The notes beneath the pieces were generated by a model. The model was not told where the DNA came from and searched no databases. It saw nothing but the letters and a program-made list of their open reading frames with translations. From Neopestalotiopsis rosae (lineage: Eukaryota; Ascomycota; Sordariomycetes; Amphisphaeriales; Sporocadaceae): 64,000 bases of DNA. Below are positions 1-11,715 of the stretch, one piece after another. The stretch's first letter is position 1; each line of letters begins with the position of its first letter. The stretch spans positions 186,001 to 250,000 of the forward strand of contig JALGAS010000010.1 of the NCBI GenBank assembly GCA_023078685.1, in the 5' to 3' direction. The translations under genes and the position numbers were made by a program.

Positions 1-2817
1 CCCCAGCCCTTTTGCTTGTCGCTGCCGGCCTTCTTCTTTGAGGCATTCCTATCTTCCCGCTCACGACCTTCCAACTGCCTCAGGCTCTGCATCTTTTCTA
101 ATACAAGCTCAAGCAACTCCTTCCTTCGGATAACTTCGAGGTGCTTCCGAATCTTGGGATCCTCCTTGGCAAACTTCTCAATGTCCTCTTCTGAGAGATG
201 GCGACCGAGTCGCTGATCCAACTCGCGGGGAAAGTTGTAGTAGAACTCGGAAAGGAGCTCCACGTTGAGGAAGAGGACTGCTGTTGAGGCCAGCTTGCTT
301 GCCACGGCATCCAGGAAAACCTCTGGGCAGTGATACTTGTTTTTCATGTTCGCACACTGCTTAGACTTGACAGCATACATGCGCATTTTGATAATCTCGG
401 CCCGATCGCGGAGGAATACTGCTTCTCGACCTGTGGTAATATGTTAGTAGAGAGTAAGAAGACTTGAAATACTTGTAGCGCGTACCTTTCGTGAGCAAAG
501 CAGCACTGAAGCCTCCTGCGCCGGTTGAGCTCTCGCCCTCGACAATGACGTCGCCTTTGCGAGCTTTGTCAACAAAGGACATGACCTCCTTTAACTTTCT
601 ACGTCCGCCAACATTGGTCTCCAAGCCTCTCAGCGCACCTTCGCAGGCCTCAAGTTCCTTCTTGAGAACGCCCTGAACGTGCTCTCGGCCATGTGCCCAT
701 TCACGATCCTCCATATCGATCTCAAACTTGAACGGCTTGATACAATTCTCCACTTGGTCGCTCGTGCTGTAGAATCTGTCGTTGAGAATACTTGAAGCAG
801 CACCCGTGATGGCTTCTTGAGCAAACGGATGGTTGACGAAAGTCGACTGGTTGACGAGCTTGTCCACGTGGGATTGAATAGCCGAGGCCACCACTGTCGT
901 GGCAAGACGGCCAACACCGAGTTTGGTAAGCGATGACGTAGAGGCATCAAGTCGGCGATGCCAGTACGGAGAGTCCGGATCGGCCTTGGGGAGATCAGCC
1001 AGGTTATCTGGTTCGACAACTGGCACCGAAAGATCATAAATAGGCTTATTCCAATATCTAGCTGCCAAGAGGTCTAGAACCCGTTGATCCAGCTCATTCT
1101 TCAGCAGTTCATGCATCTGTGGGCGACCAAATTCGTTTGCGAACTGCTTGAAAGAATGCTTGAAGGCGTCCAAGCTCTCAGCGAGATATGATTCGGCCGA
1201 AAGTGGTCGATCATTGTACTGGACCTTGAACTCATACGTTGCCTCTTCTAACTCTTGCTGGATAGCGTCGCTTGTGCTTTGCAGGCTCGCGGACATGGTT
1301 TGCTCAAGAACATGCATAAGCTTCTTTCGCAATGTCGTCGTCCCGACGCTCACATCCGAGTTGGGTCCGAACTCTAACGGATGAGCCGAAAAGTACGCAT
1401 TCTCATTCTTGGTAATGGCACTTGTCAGATTTGCATTGCCCTTCTTGAAGAGGCCAGTAGAAGTCGGAACCCGCGATACAACACCGACGTAGCCAAGACG
1501 CAACGGATACTGCTTATCGTTCAGGATCGACATTCCCCTGATGGGGTCCACCAGATCCATCTTTGTGACAACGCCGATGGTGCGCTCTCCTCTCGGGTCG
1601 ACTCTTCGGCTAGCTCTGAGTGCCGTGGAGTTTGCCAAATCCACATCAGCCGCTGAGATGGCGAGAATAACATTCGGTGGCTGAATATACTTGTCGCAGA
1701 GTTCTGAAATCTTCTGCTTCAATTCCAAGGGTTGGTTCTGGCCGACAACCTGGATATATCCGGGAAGATCGATTAGTGACAAATCGGGAACGTGAGGCGA
1801 CGAAATAGATAGGCGAATAGGGTCGTCGGAAACGCACTCGGCGTCGGAGACAGCTAGGTTGAGTTCCGTCAGGGTTCGTTGTATCGATGAGAAATCCGAA
1901 ATCTTGCCCAGTCCCAAATCTGGGAACTCGCCATACTCTGCGCTCGAACCGGGGGTGTTGATCAAGGTCAGCTCAATGGGTCTCCGAGTCACCATGTTCG
2001 TTCCTTTCGGGAGGAATTCGTGACCGACTATAGATTCCAGCACCGAACTCTTGCCCGACGACTGGGAGCCGATGACCACAATCGACGGCAGATTCAAGGT
2101 ACTTGCCTGCCCCACCTTGGATAGGATGTTGCGGATTTCGATCATCTTCTTGGTCAGGACCATCATTTGATCATCCTTGGCAATCTCGTCATCGCTCCTG
2201 GTATCGTCTTCTGGGGATTGCTCGTAGCCATATGCTGCAGCACTTGCACCTGCTACAGCAGCGCCCGTCTTGCTCTGCTTGGGCGGCTCTTCACCGCCTG
2301 GGCCACCTTCGCCGCCATTCTTGCCTGTTCCGACTTCTTCTTGCAATCGCAAAATCTTCTGCATCCACTCTGGTAGTTCGGCTTGCTCTTTCGTGTTCTC
2401 CCATCCTTTCATTGTCTGGTCGGCGATTCCTTTGAAGCCATCGAACACGGACGTAGCTGTACCCACGACTGTGTCTCTTCCCGTGCTAAAGACATCCCAT
2501 GCATAGTTGCCCGCTTGTGTTGCCTGGTATTGTAACCAAGCTAAGCCGGCGACGGTGATGCCACCCATCATGGCGGGTATCCTTATAAGCTTGGCCGCCA
2601 GTTTCGGGAGGAAGCGCACAAAGGAGGCGTTCCGCACCACGACGGCATTGTGGAAGGCGTTTCCTCCACGCCACATGCGTTGTCTCGTAGCTCGAACGGC
2701 GGCATCGGCACGCAGAAGACCGCCGGAGGGCAAATGGTGATACTGGCGAGCAGCCTGAGTCGCGGCCGGACGCGTCAATGGGAGACGCCCGGCCGCTGCT
2801 ATAAGCCGTCCGCTCAT
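1..2817 (-). CDS. MGM1: Mitochondrial inner-membrane dynamin-like GTPase Mgm1/OPA1 (3' end cut by window)
   Basis: Mgm1 is the dynamin that fuses mitochondrial inner membranes and shapes cristae. The start at 2817 opens a basic, Arg-rich presequence. A hydrophobic segment follows at about residues 84-100 (GGITVAGLAWLQ), and an Ala-rich stretch near 190 (GAAVAGASAAAYGYE) sits where fungal Mgm1 is cut by rhomboid protease. The GTPase domain has the P-loop GSQSSGKSSV near residue 249, then DLPG and TKMD. The middle and effector domains follow. Frame continuity needs one intron at 431-485 (GTACG donor, CACAG acceptor), so the exons are 486-2817 and 1-430. About 920 codons are visible, close to the usual family length, so only a few C-terminal residues should be missing. 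Family assignment is firm. The cleavage site is inferred by position. Confidence 0.95.
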
Positions 2818-3994
2818 GCCGGCGGTAATGGGCAGAGGCGATCGGGTAGAATCGAAGGAAGGACCATCAATAGGCCGGTTTCGTCGTTTGGTTTGGGTGG
2901 TTCGTTGGTGAAAAAGGAATTATTAAAGGAAAGGATTTGACTGGAAACAGCTTAATTCATGCAAAAGATGCCTCTCGTTGACCGACCCGATGCCAACCAG
3001 CTTGAGGTGGCGTGGGGCAGCTCGAAATGAGTTCATGCGTTCCACCATGTGGCTAGTTGCCCCTGCCAGTCCTGCATTGGAGCCGGACATGCGGCAGGCA
3101 GCTGTGGCTGACATCCGCACCTCGACCCCACAATGCCATCCCTCTGACACCCAGACGAAACATCTGGAATATCCAGTGTAGTGAGTGTTCAGAAATGTAT
3201 TTTGAGTCTTCGTAGAATTTCAATCCCGAAGCGATACATTGAGTTATCCCATTAGAGTTTCCCTGTTATGCTCCCAACTTGTTGAGAATTAGGAAACATC
3301 AAAGACCCCGTGCCAGGCGTGGAGACCCCAACAGCCAACTATAGACCAATCAGCAACAACCTTATAACAATCCACTCTCGCTGATCATCTTTCTGGATCC
3401 TCCCCCTGACAATTGACAAGCAAATAAATGCTTTATACAATCCAATAACTATTTCTTCGTTTCTTCCTTGGCAACCCCCTTTTACAATATACTAAGAATT
3501 TAGAAAAGTATCAATGCACAACACTAACTCGTTCGATAAATGAGCCATACAGAGTACTATTGTGTAAATTACAAGTCACACGATCTCAACGCCATTGACG
3601 GAGTCTGCAAGTAGCCCGGCAGCATACATCAGTCCGGAGCATGGTTCCAAGAAATATAGTGCAAAGTCCACGCAGATAACCAATCAATTGAGCGATGTCT
3701 CGAGACGACCGGTTCACATCACTATTCATATACTTCCTTCGAGCACTTTAAATGGGGAATTACAGGGAAGCTTTTGAGACAACATTCCAGTTCGCATAAT
3801 ACTTAACATAATGCTCACCTTTTGATCATATCGATACACGTAGCAACACGCAAGATCTAGTTTATGTTCGAATTATATCGTAATGAATTGTTGATACATA
3901 TATTACACTTGGTAGGTACAGAATCAGATTATCAGGTATCGAACTCCAATTCGGCAAGAGACACCACCATGCACCAAGGACGTATGGGTACGTC
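2818..3994. other. Intergenic: MGM1 upstream region and NTF2-like gene downstream region
   Basis: No gene is supported here. The stretch holds the 5' side of MGM1 and the 3' side of the next minus-strand gene. Open frames are short and of composition unlike coding sequence. The middle (about 3400-3900) is fairly AT-rich with no repeat unit seen. Confidence 0.6.
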
Positions 3995-4576
3995 TCATGC
4001 TCGCATATGTTGGACCACCGACATCAACGACCGGTGCTCACCCTTGCGCCATCCATTGATATCCTGGTCCGACACCGCGGCCCAGGCACTTAGAGGGTCG
4101 GCCCAGATATCCCATCTTCCCAACCTGCCTTCTTCGTCCCACCCGCTCAAGACGTATGAGAACTTTTCGTCCCAACTTCTCCCCGTCTCGACGCTCTCGA
4201 ACTTGCCCTTGCCCACCACCGCCACCCGGTTGGAATCCGCGTCGACCACGAGCCCATCCTCGCCGGGGAAGCTGTCCTTGTCCAGGTGCATTTTGAGAGT
4301 CCGCGAGAGGAGCTCAAAGTATTCGATGGATGAATGAAACCCAACAAAGTCGCGGCCTAGAAAGGGGAGGTAGACTGTTGCCCACGATGGGCCATGCTCT
4401 CTGATTGTGGGGTTCTTGCCATTCGCCTCTGGAATGAAGAACTCTTTTACCAATTCCTCTGGCGGTGGCGGAGACAGAAGGGCTTGGCAAAAGGCGTGAG
4501 CTCGACTGCGTAGAAGCGAATGTCGTTCTTGACTGGCGGTGTTGGTGTGATTCTTCTGAATGCTGTGGGAAATCAT
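3995..4576 (-). CDS. NTF2/SnoaL-like small protein
   Basis: An intronless 193-residue protein with no signal peptide or membrane segment. The body resembles fungal NTF2-like (SnoaL-type) alpha+beta barrels: an N-terminal helical part (ERHSLLRSRAHAFCQALL), a conserved FHSSIEYFELLSRTL stretch, and strands carrying DGLVVDADSNRVAVVGKGKFE and a WDEKFSYVLSGWDEEGR-like core, then RWDIWADPLSAW. Family members bind small hydrophobic ligands or act as small isomerases, cyclases or hydratases, but no catalytic residues can be named here. It is transcribed away from DRG1 across an 820-bp spacer. The fold call is from pattern recognition, and the substrate is unknown. Confidence 0.7.
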   Translation of the reverse strand: MISHSIQKNHTNTASQERHSLLRSRAHAFCQALLSPPPPEELVKEFFIPEANGKNPTIREHGPSWATVYLPFLGRDFVGFHSSIEYFELLSRTLKMHLDKDSFPGEDGLVVDADSNRVAVVGKGKFESVETGRSWDEKFSYVLSGWDEEGRLGRWDIWADPLSAWAAVSDQDINGWRKGEHRSLMSVVQHMRA

Positions 4577-5396
4577 TGTGTGTAGTATGTGCCTGGTGTG
4601 TGTGAGAGGAATTGCCTGTATTGGGCTTACTTATATGACTTCGACGACCGATCTGGACAATGATGTGTATGTGATTCATCTGATTAATTATAAATGGCAT
4701 TTGGAGGAATTGCATGTTTGTTGCCCATCACTTGACGCAAGCACTTCGTCGCTATGACATCATACCATTTTCTTATGCGAATCATGGAGAAGTGCATTGT
4801 GGTTTCCCGTAACGTTGATTGCAGACATTTTGCTATTTTACCACGTAATTGATTACATCCAAATTGGGTCGTTGGACATCAAGTGGCAAGATTGACGGGC
4901 GGTACACTTAATGGCAAGGTTGAAACTTTGTGGATGACTGATGTACATCGGCAGTACGTACCTGGCCAATGGCTATGAACCGCCGCAGTGATGTTAAATA
5001 TTGAAGATACTTACCTAACTGATGTCAAATTCATTTCCAGTGTGGAATAAACCTATGAAAATTATAAGCACCGAAAACAGTGAAAACCAATCTCACAAAT
5101 TGTATACTCGGGCTTGCTAGGTAGATATTGGCATGTTCAGTAGACTGTATGCCAACTAGAGAAAGCGGTGAGGCTCGAAGTTTGCCCCACGCTCTGATTC
5201 TGCCACATCCCTCCAGTATGTCGCAGAGCGAGGCATGTCCCGCCTTTCGACCAGCAGCAGGCCAATAATTCCGCGACGTTGCCCTCAGGATCTCAGCAAA
5301 CGGCCAAACTCGACAGAAGAGGTCACTTCTTGTCTATCTTCTACAAGTCTTGAATAATTCTGTTACCCGCGCCTTTGGCGCAAACAGCCGCCCATC
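4577..5396. promoter_or_regulatory. Divergent promoter region, NTF2-like gene / DRG1
   Basis: This 820-bp spacer separates two genes read outward from it, so it must hold both promoters. A CCAAT pentamer lies at 4966-4970. No TATA box, repeat or RNA gene was recognised. Confidence 0.4.
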
Positions 5397-6758
5397 ATGG
5401 TGAACATCACGGAAAAAATCAAGGAGTGAGAAACTGCCCCACCTTCTGTCGGCCTTTAGGCATAGCGCTCACATATGTTTCTAGGATTGAGGATGAGATG
5501 AGGAAGACGCAGAGTATGAAAACACAAAACATCGATTATTGAGGGAGAAATTTTGGCTGATCACTTTTTCGATTGAATAGAGAACAAGGCAACAGGTATG
5601 TCTATATGTTTTTCCGCATTGGACATCCTCAAAAAGCTAATTCTTGTTCTAGAATATCATCTTGGTCTCTTAAAAGGGTACGAGTCCATCAATATCGAAT
5701 TGCGGTAGGGGGGCAGCGGAGACTGATTTATAACATTTAGAAAGCTCGCACGACTACGCGCACAACTTCTGGAGCCCGGTCCCGGATCGGGAGGTGGACC
5801 GGGTGCCGGATTCGATGTTAGCAAGAGCGGAGATGCCAGAATAGCATTGGTCGGCTTCCCGTCAGTGGGCAAGTCGACATTCTTATCCAAGGTCACCAAG
5901 ACGCGGTCCGAAGTGGCGTCATACGCCTTCACGACCCTGACGGCTATCCCCGGTGTACTCGAGTATGGCGGCGCCGAGATCCAGCTTCTCGATCTGCCTG
6001 GTATCATTGAGGGTGCCTCTGAAGGCAAGGGACGTGGACGGCAGGTCATCTCGGCGGCCAAGACGAGCGACCTGGTGCTCATGGTGCTCGACGCCACCAA
6101 GAAGGCAGAGCAGCGGGCGCTGCTCGAGGCCGAGCTCGAGGCTGTCGGCATCCGGCTCAACCGCGAGCCGCCCAACATTTACCTCAAGCCGAAGAAGGCC
6201 GGCGGCATGAAGATCAACTTTGCGCAGCCCCCCAAGCGGCTCGACGAGAAGATGGTCTACAACATCCTGCGCGACTACAAGATGCTCAACTGCGAGGTCC
6301 TGATTCGCGACGACGAGGCCACCGTCGACGACCTGATCGACGTCATCATGAAGGATCACCGCAAGTACATCAAGTGCTTGTACGTCTACAACAAGATCGA
6401 TAGCGTGTCGCTCGACTTCCTAGACAGATTGGCTCGCGAGCCTCATACCGTCGTCATGAGTTGTGAGCTGGACCTTGGCATACAAGATGTTATTGATCGG
6501 TGCTGGAAGGAGCTACAACTGGTTCGCATCTACACCAAGCGGAAAGGTACCGATCCCGATTTCTCCGAGGCGTTGATCGTCAAGAAGGATGCTACTATTG
6601 AGGATGTCTGCGATCGCATTCACAGGACTCTGAAGGACACGTACAAGTACGCATTGGTCTGGGGTGCATCGGCGAGACATATTCCGCAACGTGTCGGTCT
6701 CAGTCACACAGTGGCCGACGAGGATGTTGTGTATATTGTCAGCTCTTTCAAAGCGTAG
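5397..6758 (+). CDS. RBG1: Developmentally regulated GTP-binding protein DRG1/Rbg1
   Basis: An Obg-HflX superfamily GTPase of the DRG1 group, which binds translating ribosomes with a Dfrp/Tma46 partner. The long open frame starts mid-domain, so I rebuilt the 5' end from splice signals: exons 5397-5425, 5485-5513, 5581-5595, 5653-5677 and 5741-6758. These give 371 residues, close to the usual 367, and restore the family N terminus ([16 protein letters not shown], then [19 protein letters not shown]). The P-loop GFPSVGKST starts at residue 71. [13 protein letters not shown] and a C-terminal TGS domain (from about residue 290) follow. The GC-rich middle is coding, so antisense open frames there are shadows. 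Confidence is high for family and good for the splice model. Confidence 0.95.
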
Positions 6759-7126
6759 AGACACAAATATAACTCATCAGATATCTGTATATCCACATCG
6801 TAAATGCACGTATATATCATGTGAACGTTTCTGATTATCGACTTCAGCTGTACTTGTTTATCCTACAAGTGCAAAAAAGCATACCGCCGGCTGTCTTCTG
6901 ATCTGCAGCGGCCTCCTTGGCGTCATTGCGCCCCCCCGAACGCCGATGTCGTAGAATTACAAAAGAAATAGATTTTGCCCCATGAGCCTGGTGTCTCAAG
7001 ATGGCAGAATATGTACATGTGTGGTGGTTTTGATTCGTAAAGCGGTCGTAACGTGTGGAACAGAAAGGAAAATCATGCCGTCTTCAGTCCATCGCCCGGA
7101 TGGAGTGATGAACTTGGTCGGAGCAT
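6759..7126. other. Convergent 3' spacer, DRG1 / SPO12-like
   Basis: These 368 bp lie between two convergent genes and should hold both 3' UTRs. I see a short run of eight C at about 6931-6938 and no gene. Confidence 0.5.
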
Positions 7127-7584
7127 TTATTGACCCAGTGGCCGCGATGCGTTCTTGGCGCCGAAGACGTTCTCTCCATCAAACTTCTTAGCTGATGCTT
7201 GAGCAAAGAGCGACTTGGGCTTGGCCCTGTTGAGTGATGTGTCATTAGCATTGGTCTTGATGGGCGCTGGGGGGTTTCCAATGATTGCGGGCGCAACTTA
7301 CTTGCCGACCTGCTTGTTACGCAGAGCGTTGAGCTTTGCTGTGCAGGGGCTCATGATGCCATCTGAAGGCGAGACGTACTTCTCTCCATCCCTGGAAATG
7401 ACTTTAGTTACAGCGCATCGTTGACAGTCAAACAGTTGGCTCACTTCTCCTGCTCCATCTTCTTCTGGAGAACTTGGCGATGGTAATCCATGCTCTTAAG
7501 GTTGGCCTTGCCATTGCCGGCCGAGGCATCCATCTGCTGGTTGTGCGTGTTAACGCTCTTGTCGGAGAGAACGTGGCCAGACAT
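7127..7584 (-). CDS. Spo12-like mitotic exit regulator
   Basis: Visible only after splicing. Exons 7445-7584, 7302-7391 and 7127-7226 join in frame to 109 residues, with GTGAGC and GTAAGT donors and CAG acceptors. The second exon carries the Spo12 signature at residues 54-71 (SPSDGIMSPCTAKLNALR), whose Ser-Pro sites are family phosphorylation points. The rest is polar and basic (CDS ends FGAKNASRPLGQ). In yeasts Spo12 is a nuclear protein of the FEAR branch that helps release Cdc14 at anaphase. Whether that role holds here is inferred. Each exon is short, so the gene is easy to miss. It is convergent with DRG1 and in tandem with the acyl-CoA dehydrogenase. Confidence 0.85.
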
Positions 7585-8337
7585 TGTGAGTGTGGTGATT
7601 GAGAGAATAGTGACAGATGCGAAGAAGCGATGAGCGTGTCTGATCTGAGTGATGGAAGCTCTGTTTTATTTCAAGCGACAGTCTTTGATAGTGGTAAAAA
7701 TTTTAAGTGGTGCGAAGCGCAAGAGATTGGATGGAATGGGAGGGAAAGTGGATGAAGTTGAATGCGAGCACTTCTGGAAAAGGCGCCGGCTTTGGATCTT
7801 TTATCAACCGGTCCCAAGATTAGTGTTCCATGAGGTCAGATCAGTGGAACTACGGCAGTTTCTTCAGCTTTCGTGCAGAAAAATGTTCCTTCCGTCGCAA
7901 AAGTGGAATGAGAATGTAAATAGTTGGTCAGTTGGCATGACAACAGCTCCACTCACTAGGGATTCCCCTGATCGCCGGAGAACCCTTTGGACCCACCGAG
8001 AGCTCTGCTCGGACATCGCGTTCGTGTCGTCCAACCAACGGCGACATGATTTCCAAGTGCAAACATAAATCCCTAGGTTACATCTATGCAAGACTGGTCG
8101 TGAGTCATACACGTAAATGACATGTTTTCTTATCATCTGAGATTGTCATGCAAAGTTCATCATGCATTGCGCAATTACAACATGTGAAAAAGGGCCAGCA
8201 TCAGGTACCCGAATCGAGGTTTTTGCGCCGTTGCTCACTAGTATGTACAAGCCCGTGTGGGGATGGATGAAGCATTTTCTGTGAAAACAACATACAAAAG
8301 TATTATTCAACGCTATAGTAGATTGCCTGTCAAATCG
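7585..8337. other. Intergenic, upstream of SPO12-like gene
   Basis: This 753-bp spacer holds the SPO12-like promoter and the 3' end of the acyl-CoA dehydrogenase gene. Open frames on both strands at about 7649-8136 overlap each other and show no recognisable domain, so I treat them as non-coding. Confidence 0.5.
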
Positions 8338-9810
8338 TTACAATCGAGACTTGATGTGCGATCCTGGTTGGTACATCTGCACGCCATATTGCTTGAGCAG
8401 TTGCTCGGTCTTCTGCTTCTGTCCAAGGATCTTTTGCGTCACTGCTTGGCCTCTCTTGTTCTCGTTGCGGCCCATTTGACTCAGATGAACCTCATCCGGA
8501 CCATCAGCCAGACGGAGTGTTCTAATGTTTGCCCACATGCTGGCCAGGGGGGTATCCTGACTGACACCAGCTCCACCGAATGCTTGAACGGCACGGTCAA
8601 TGACAGTCAGGGTTGTCTGCGGGACGAGGACCTTGGCCTCGGCGATCTCCTTGAGAGTGGCCTTGGGACCCAGGTCATCCATCTTGACAGCTGCATTCAA
8701 GACGATTAGTCGGGCGGCATCGATTTCAATGCGCGACTTGGCGACCCATTCAAGAATGACACCGTGCTCCTTGAGCTGCTTCTTGAAAGGTGTCTTCTGG
8801 GGGTCGTTGATTCTCATCAGCATCCACTCCAGTGCACGCTCAGCAGCGCCAATGCTGCGCATAGCGTGGTGAATACGTCCAGGGCCAAGACGTCCCTGAA
8901 TGATCTCAAAGCCGCGACCCTCACCCAGAACAATGTTCTTGATGGGCACGCGGACATTCGTGAAAGTAATGTGACCATGGCCATGAGGTGCGTCATCGTA
9001 TCCGTAGACAGACAGCATGCGGTGGATAGTGATGCCCTTTGCGTTTGCCGGTACGAGCACAACCGACTGTTGCTGATAGACGTCCTTGTTGGCAGCATCG
9101 GTCTTGCCCATAACGATGTAGATCTTGCATCGCGGGTCACCAGCTCCACTTGACCACCATTTCTACCAGGAATTAATGGCTGGTCCATCAATGAAAAGAG
9201 TTTAAAGTTGCACTTACCGAGCCATTGAGGACGTACTCGTTACCCTCTCTTGTGATGTTGAGTTGAATGTTGGTGGCGTCCGAGGAGGCAATATCCGGTT
9301 CCGTCATCAGGAAGGCAGATCGGATCTTTCCGTCCATCAGGGGCTGAAGCCACTCCTTCTTTTGTTCCTCATTGCCATACTTGGCCAATACCTCCATGTT
9401 ACCCGTGTCAGGGGCAGCACAATTGCAGGCTTCCGAGGCCACTCTGGACTTGCCGAGCCACTCTGCCATAAGGCCGTACTCCAAGTTTGTGTATCCGGGG
9501 GACTCCTTGTAGTGTCCCTTGGGGAAGAACATATTCCAAAGACCGAGCTTCTTTGCCTTTGTCTTCAGGTCCTCAACAATCGAGGGGTGGGCGTCCCATC
9601 GCTTAGATCCCTCTCCAATTTGGGCCTCGAGGACGGGGTCGGCTGGGATACATTCCTCCTCGACGAACTTTGCGACAATGTCCAGCGTCTTCTTCGCTCT
9701 ATCGCTGACGCGGTCCGCGACCTGTACATGATCAGTCAGCTTGGGGGCTTATCGAAAGCAATTGATCGGGGTACATTGTAACTCACAAGAGCGGGAATCT
9801 GGGCAGCCAT
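8338..9810 (-). CDS. Acyl-CoA dehydrogenase, ACAD10/11-like, with C-terminal PTS1
   Basis: A flavin-dependent acyl-CoA dehydrogenase. Exons 9787-9810 (eight codons), 9218-9721 and 8338-9162 join to 450 residues, joined by 65- and 55-nt introns. An N-terminal helical domain leads to the FAD and substrate segment [14 protein letters not shown] near residue 147, then KWWSSGAGD at the exon 2/3 join, and the C-terminal signature [15 protein letters not shown] with LADGPDEVH. It lacks the phosphotransferase-like domain fused to animal ACAD10/11, as do many fungal members. The protein ends in SRL, a canonical peroxisomal targeting tripeptide, so a peroxisomal place is likely. Chain-length preference cannot be read from sequence. 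It is divergent from CWC2. Confidence 0.93.
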
Positions 9811-10545
9811 GATGATAGTATGGGTACTTTTATTTGCACAGGACAAAATACAGAGAAATAGACCTAGAGAAAGAAGTAAATGGTCACAGAATATACGTCG
9901 TAGAAGAAGAGAGCTGGCCCAGAGGCGCCTGCAAGGGCGGTGCGGCCGGTAATAGCTTCAAATAGGCGGATGTAGGCCGAGGTACGCTCCGCTTGCCAGC
10001 GGGGTAGTAGCGCTATTGCAGCAGCGCTAGCAGGGCCAAAAGCTGGGGTAGATGAACTATCAAGGGACGTCGCAACCACCGAGGTCTGGAAAATAGCAGG
10101 AGCTAGGTCGTAAAGGTCAAATGAAACAGCAGATATCGAACGAGAATTGATCTTGAGAGCCGAAGCGAAAACCGAGGGCAAATTTCCTAATTCTATAGCA
10201 ACTCACCGCATTTTATCGGTCATGGATTCCGTATACTGTCGTCGATCGGGAATCGTCCGAATGACATTAGAAAGCTAAAATGGCGATAACCAGGTAATAC
10301 TCCACAATAGCTATGATATGCACTTACACAGCATAAGTAGATAGACGTTCCAGCTCTCAGCTAGTCAACCAAAAATTACCTGGGCTAGGCGCTAGTCTGC
10401 GTGTTGATGCACTTGGGCTTCGCGACTTGCGCAGCTTGAAGAGCCTCACTCAGCCTCGCCACTTTTTCTTTCGAAATCCTTCAAGTGAGCTTGCACAAGC
10501 TGGAACCACCGCGAACACCGGAATTCACTTCTCCGGTCTTCCAAA
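9811..10545. promoter_or_regulatory. Divergent promoter region, acyl-CoA dehydrogenase / CWC2
   Basis: These 735 bp lie between genes read outward. A 105-codon minus-strand frame at 9864-10181 runs just upstream of the dehydrogenase start and ends in a hydrophobic tail, but it matches no family I know. No TATA box is clear. Confidence 0.4.
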
Positions 10546-11715
10546 ATGGCGACAGAAAACGACGACCAGGCGCTTGTTGCGCAATCTACTGAAGTCGCAG
10601 CGCCTGCCCCTAAGAAAGTCAAGAAGATCATTCGCAAGAAACGCCCAGCCAGACCTCAAGCAGACTCTGCTTTCACCGAAGAGCCCCCGCCGCAAACCGG
10701 AACGATTTTCAACATCTGGTACAACAAATGGTCTGGCGGTGATCGCGACGACAAGTACAACAACACCGCGGCAAAGGGTCGCTGCAACATTGCCAAGGAT
10801 GCTGGATACACCAAGGCCGACAAGATCGTAGGATCCTACTTTTGCCTATGGTTCGCACGAGGTCTTTGCCCCAAAGGTCAAGACTGCCAATATCTACACC
10901 GTTTGCCGACGATCCACGACATGTTCAATCCGAACGTAGACTGCTTTGGCCGTGACAAGCATTCCGACTACAGAGACGACATGGGAGGTGTGGGAAGTTT
11001 CATGAGGCAGAACCGAACCATTTACGTTGGTCGGATACATGTTACGGACGACATTGAGGAGATAGTAGCCAGACACTTTGCCGAATGGGGCCAGATTGAG
11101 CGGATACGAGTGTTGAACACGAGAGGCGTCGCCTTCATCACATACTCCAACGAGGCCAATGCGCAGTTTGCCAAGGAAGCCATGGCTCACCAAGCGCTCG
11201 ATCACAGCGAGGTTCTCAACGTAAGATGGGCGACGGCGGATCCAAACCCCATGGCACAAGCGAGAGAGGCTAGGCGTATCGAAGAACAAGCTGCAGAGGC
11301 AATCCGAAGAGCACTGCCCGAGGCTTTCATTGCAGAAATCGAGGGACGAGATCCCGAGTCGAGAAAGCGGAGAAAGGTGGAGAGCGGCTTTGGATTAGAA
11401 GGGTATGAAGCACCAGATAACGTCTACTTTGCAAGAGGCGCCCAGGCCGTGAATCCTGCTGGCAGGGAAGGTCATGAACTGGAATATGAGCAGCGACTCA
11501 TGCTCGAAAATGGCGAGGCGGACGGCAACCATGACGGCCAGGCTCTGCCAGCCCTGGAGGACAAGCCCGAGGAAAAAGGAGGCATCTTTTCAAGCAGTAC
11601 ACTCGCAGCATTGAAGGGAGCTCAGGTCAAGGCCGCACCCAAAGCCGCGCCCAAAACATCGTCGGGGCCATTGGTAGCATATGGCAGCGATGATGAGGAT
11701 GACGATGACGAATAG
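10546..11715 (+). CDS. CWC2: Pre-mRNA splicing factor Cwc2 (RBM22-like)
   Basis: An intronless 389-residue protein. Cwc2 belongs to the Prp19-associated complex and contacts U6 snRNA and the intron near the spliceosome active site. A Lys-rich N terminus precedes a Torus-type region, then a CCCH zinc finger with C100, C108, C114 and H118 (C-x7-C-x5-C-x3-H; CLWFARGLCPKGQDCQYLH). An RRM follows at about residues 161-231, with RNP2-like TIYVGRI and RNP1-like RGVAFITY. The C-terminal third is low in complexity and ends in an acidic run (YGSDDEDDDDE). The start is the first ATG in frame and fits the family. It is convergent with UreF, 161 bp apart. Confidence 0.95.
   Translation: MATENDDQALVAQSTEVAAPAPKKVKKIIRKKRPARPQADSAFTEEPPPQTGTIFNIWYNKWSGGDRDDKYNNTAAKGRCNIAKDAGYTKADKIVGSYFCLWFARGLCPKGQDCQYLHRLPTIHDMFNPNVDCFGRDKHSDYRDDMGGVGSFMRQNRTIYVGRIHVTDDIEEIVARHFAEWGQIERIRVLNTRGVAFITYSNEANAQFAKEAMAHQALDHSEVLNVRWATADPNPMAQAREARRIEEQAAEAIRRALPEAFIAEIEGRDPESRKRRKVESGFGLEGYEAPDNVYFARGAQAVNPAGREGHELEYEQRLMLENGEADGNHDGQALPALEDKPEEKGGIFSSSTLAALKGAQVKAAPKAAPKTSSGPLVAYGSDDEDDDDE

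Noticed and set aside
9864..10181. Minus-strand 105-codon frame upstream of the acyl-CoA dehydrogenase
   Set aside because: No known family, lies in a promoter region, and Ala/Ser-rich composition is not informative.
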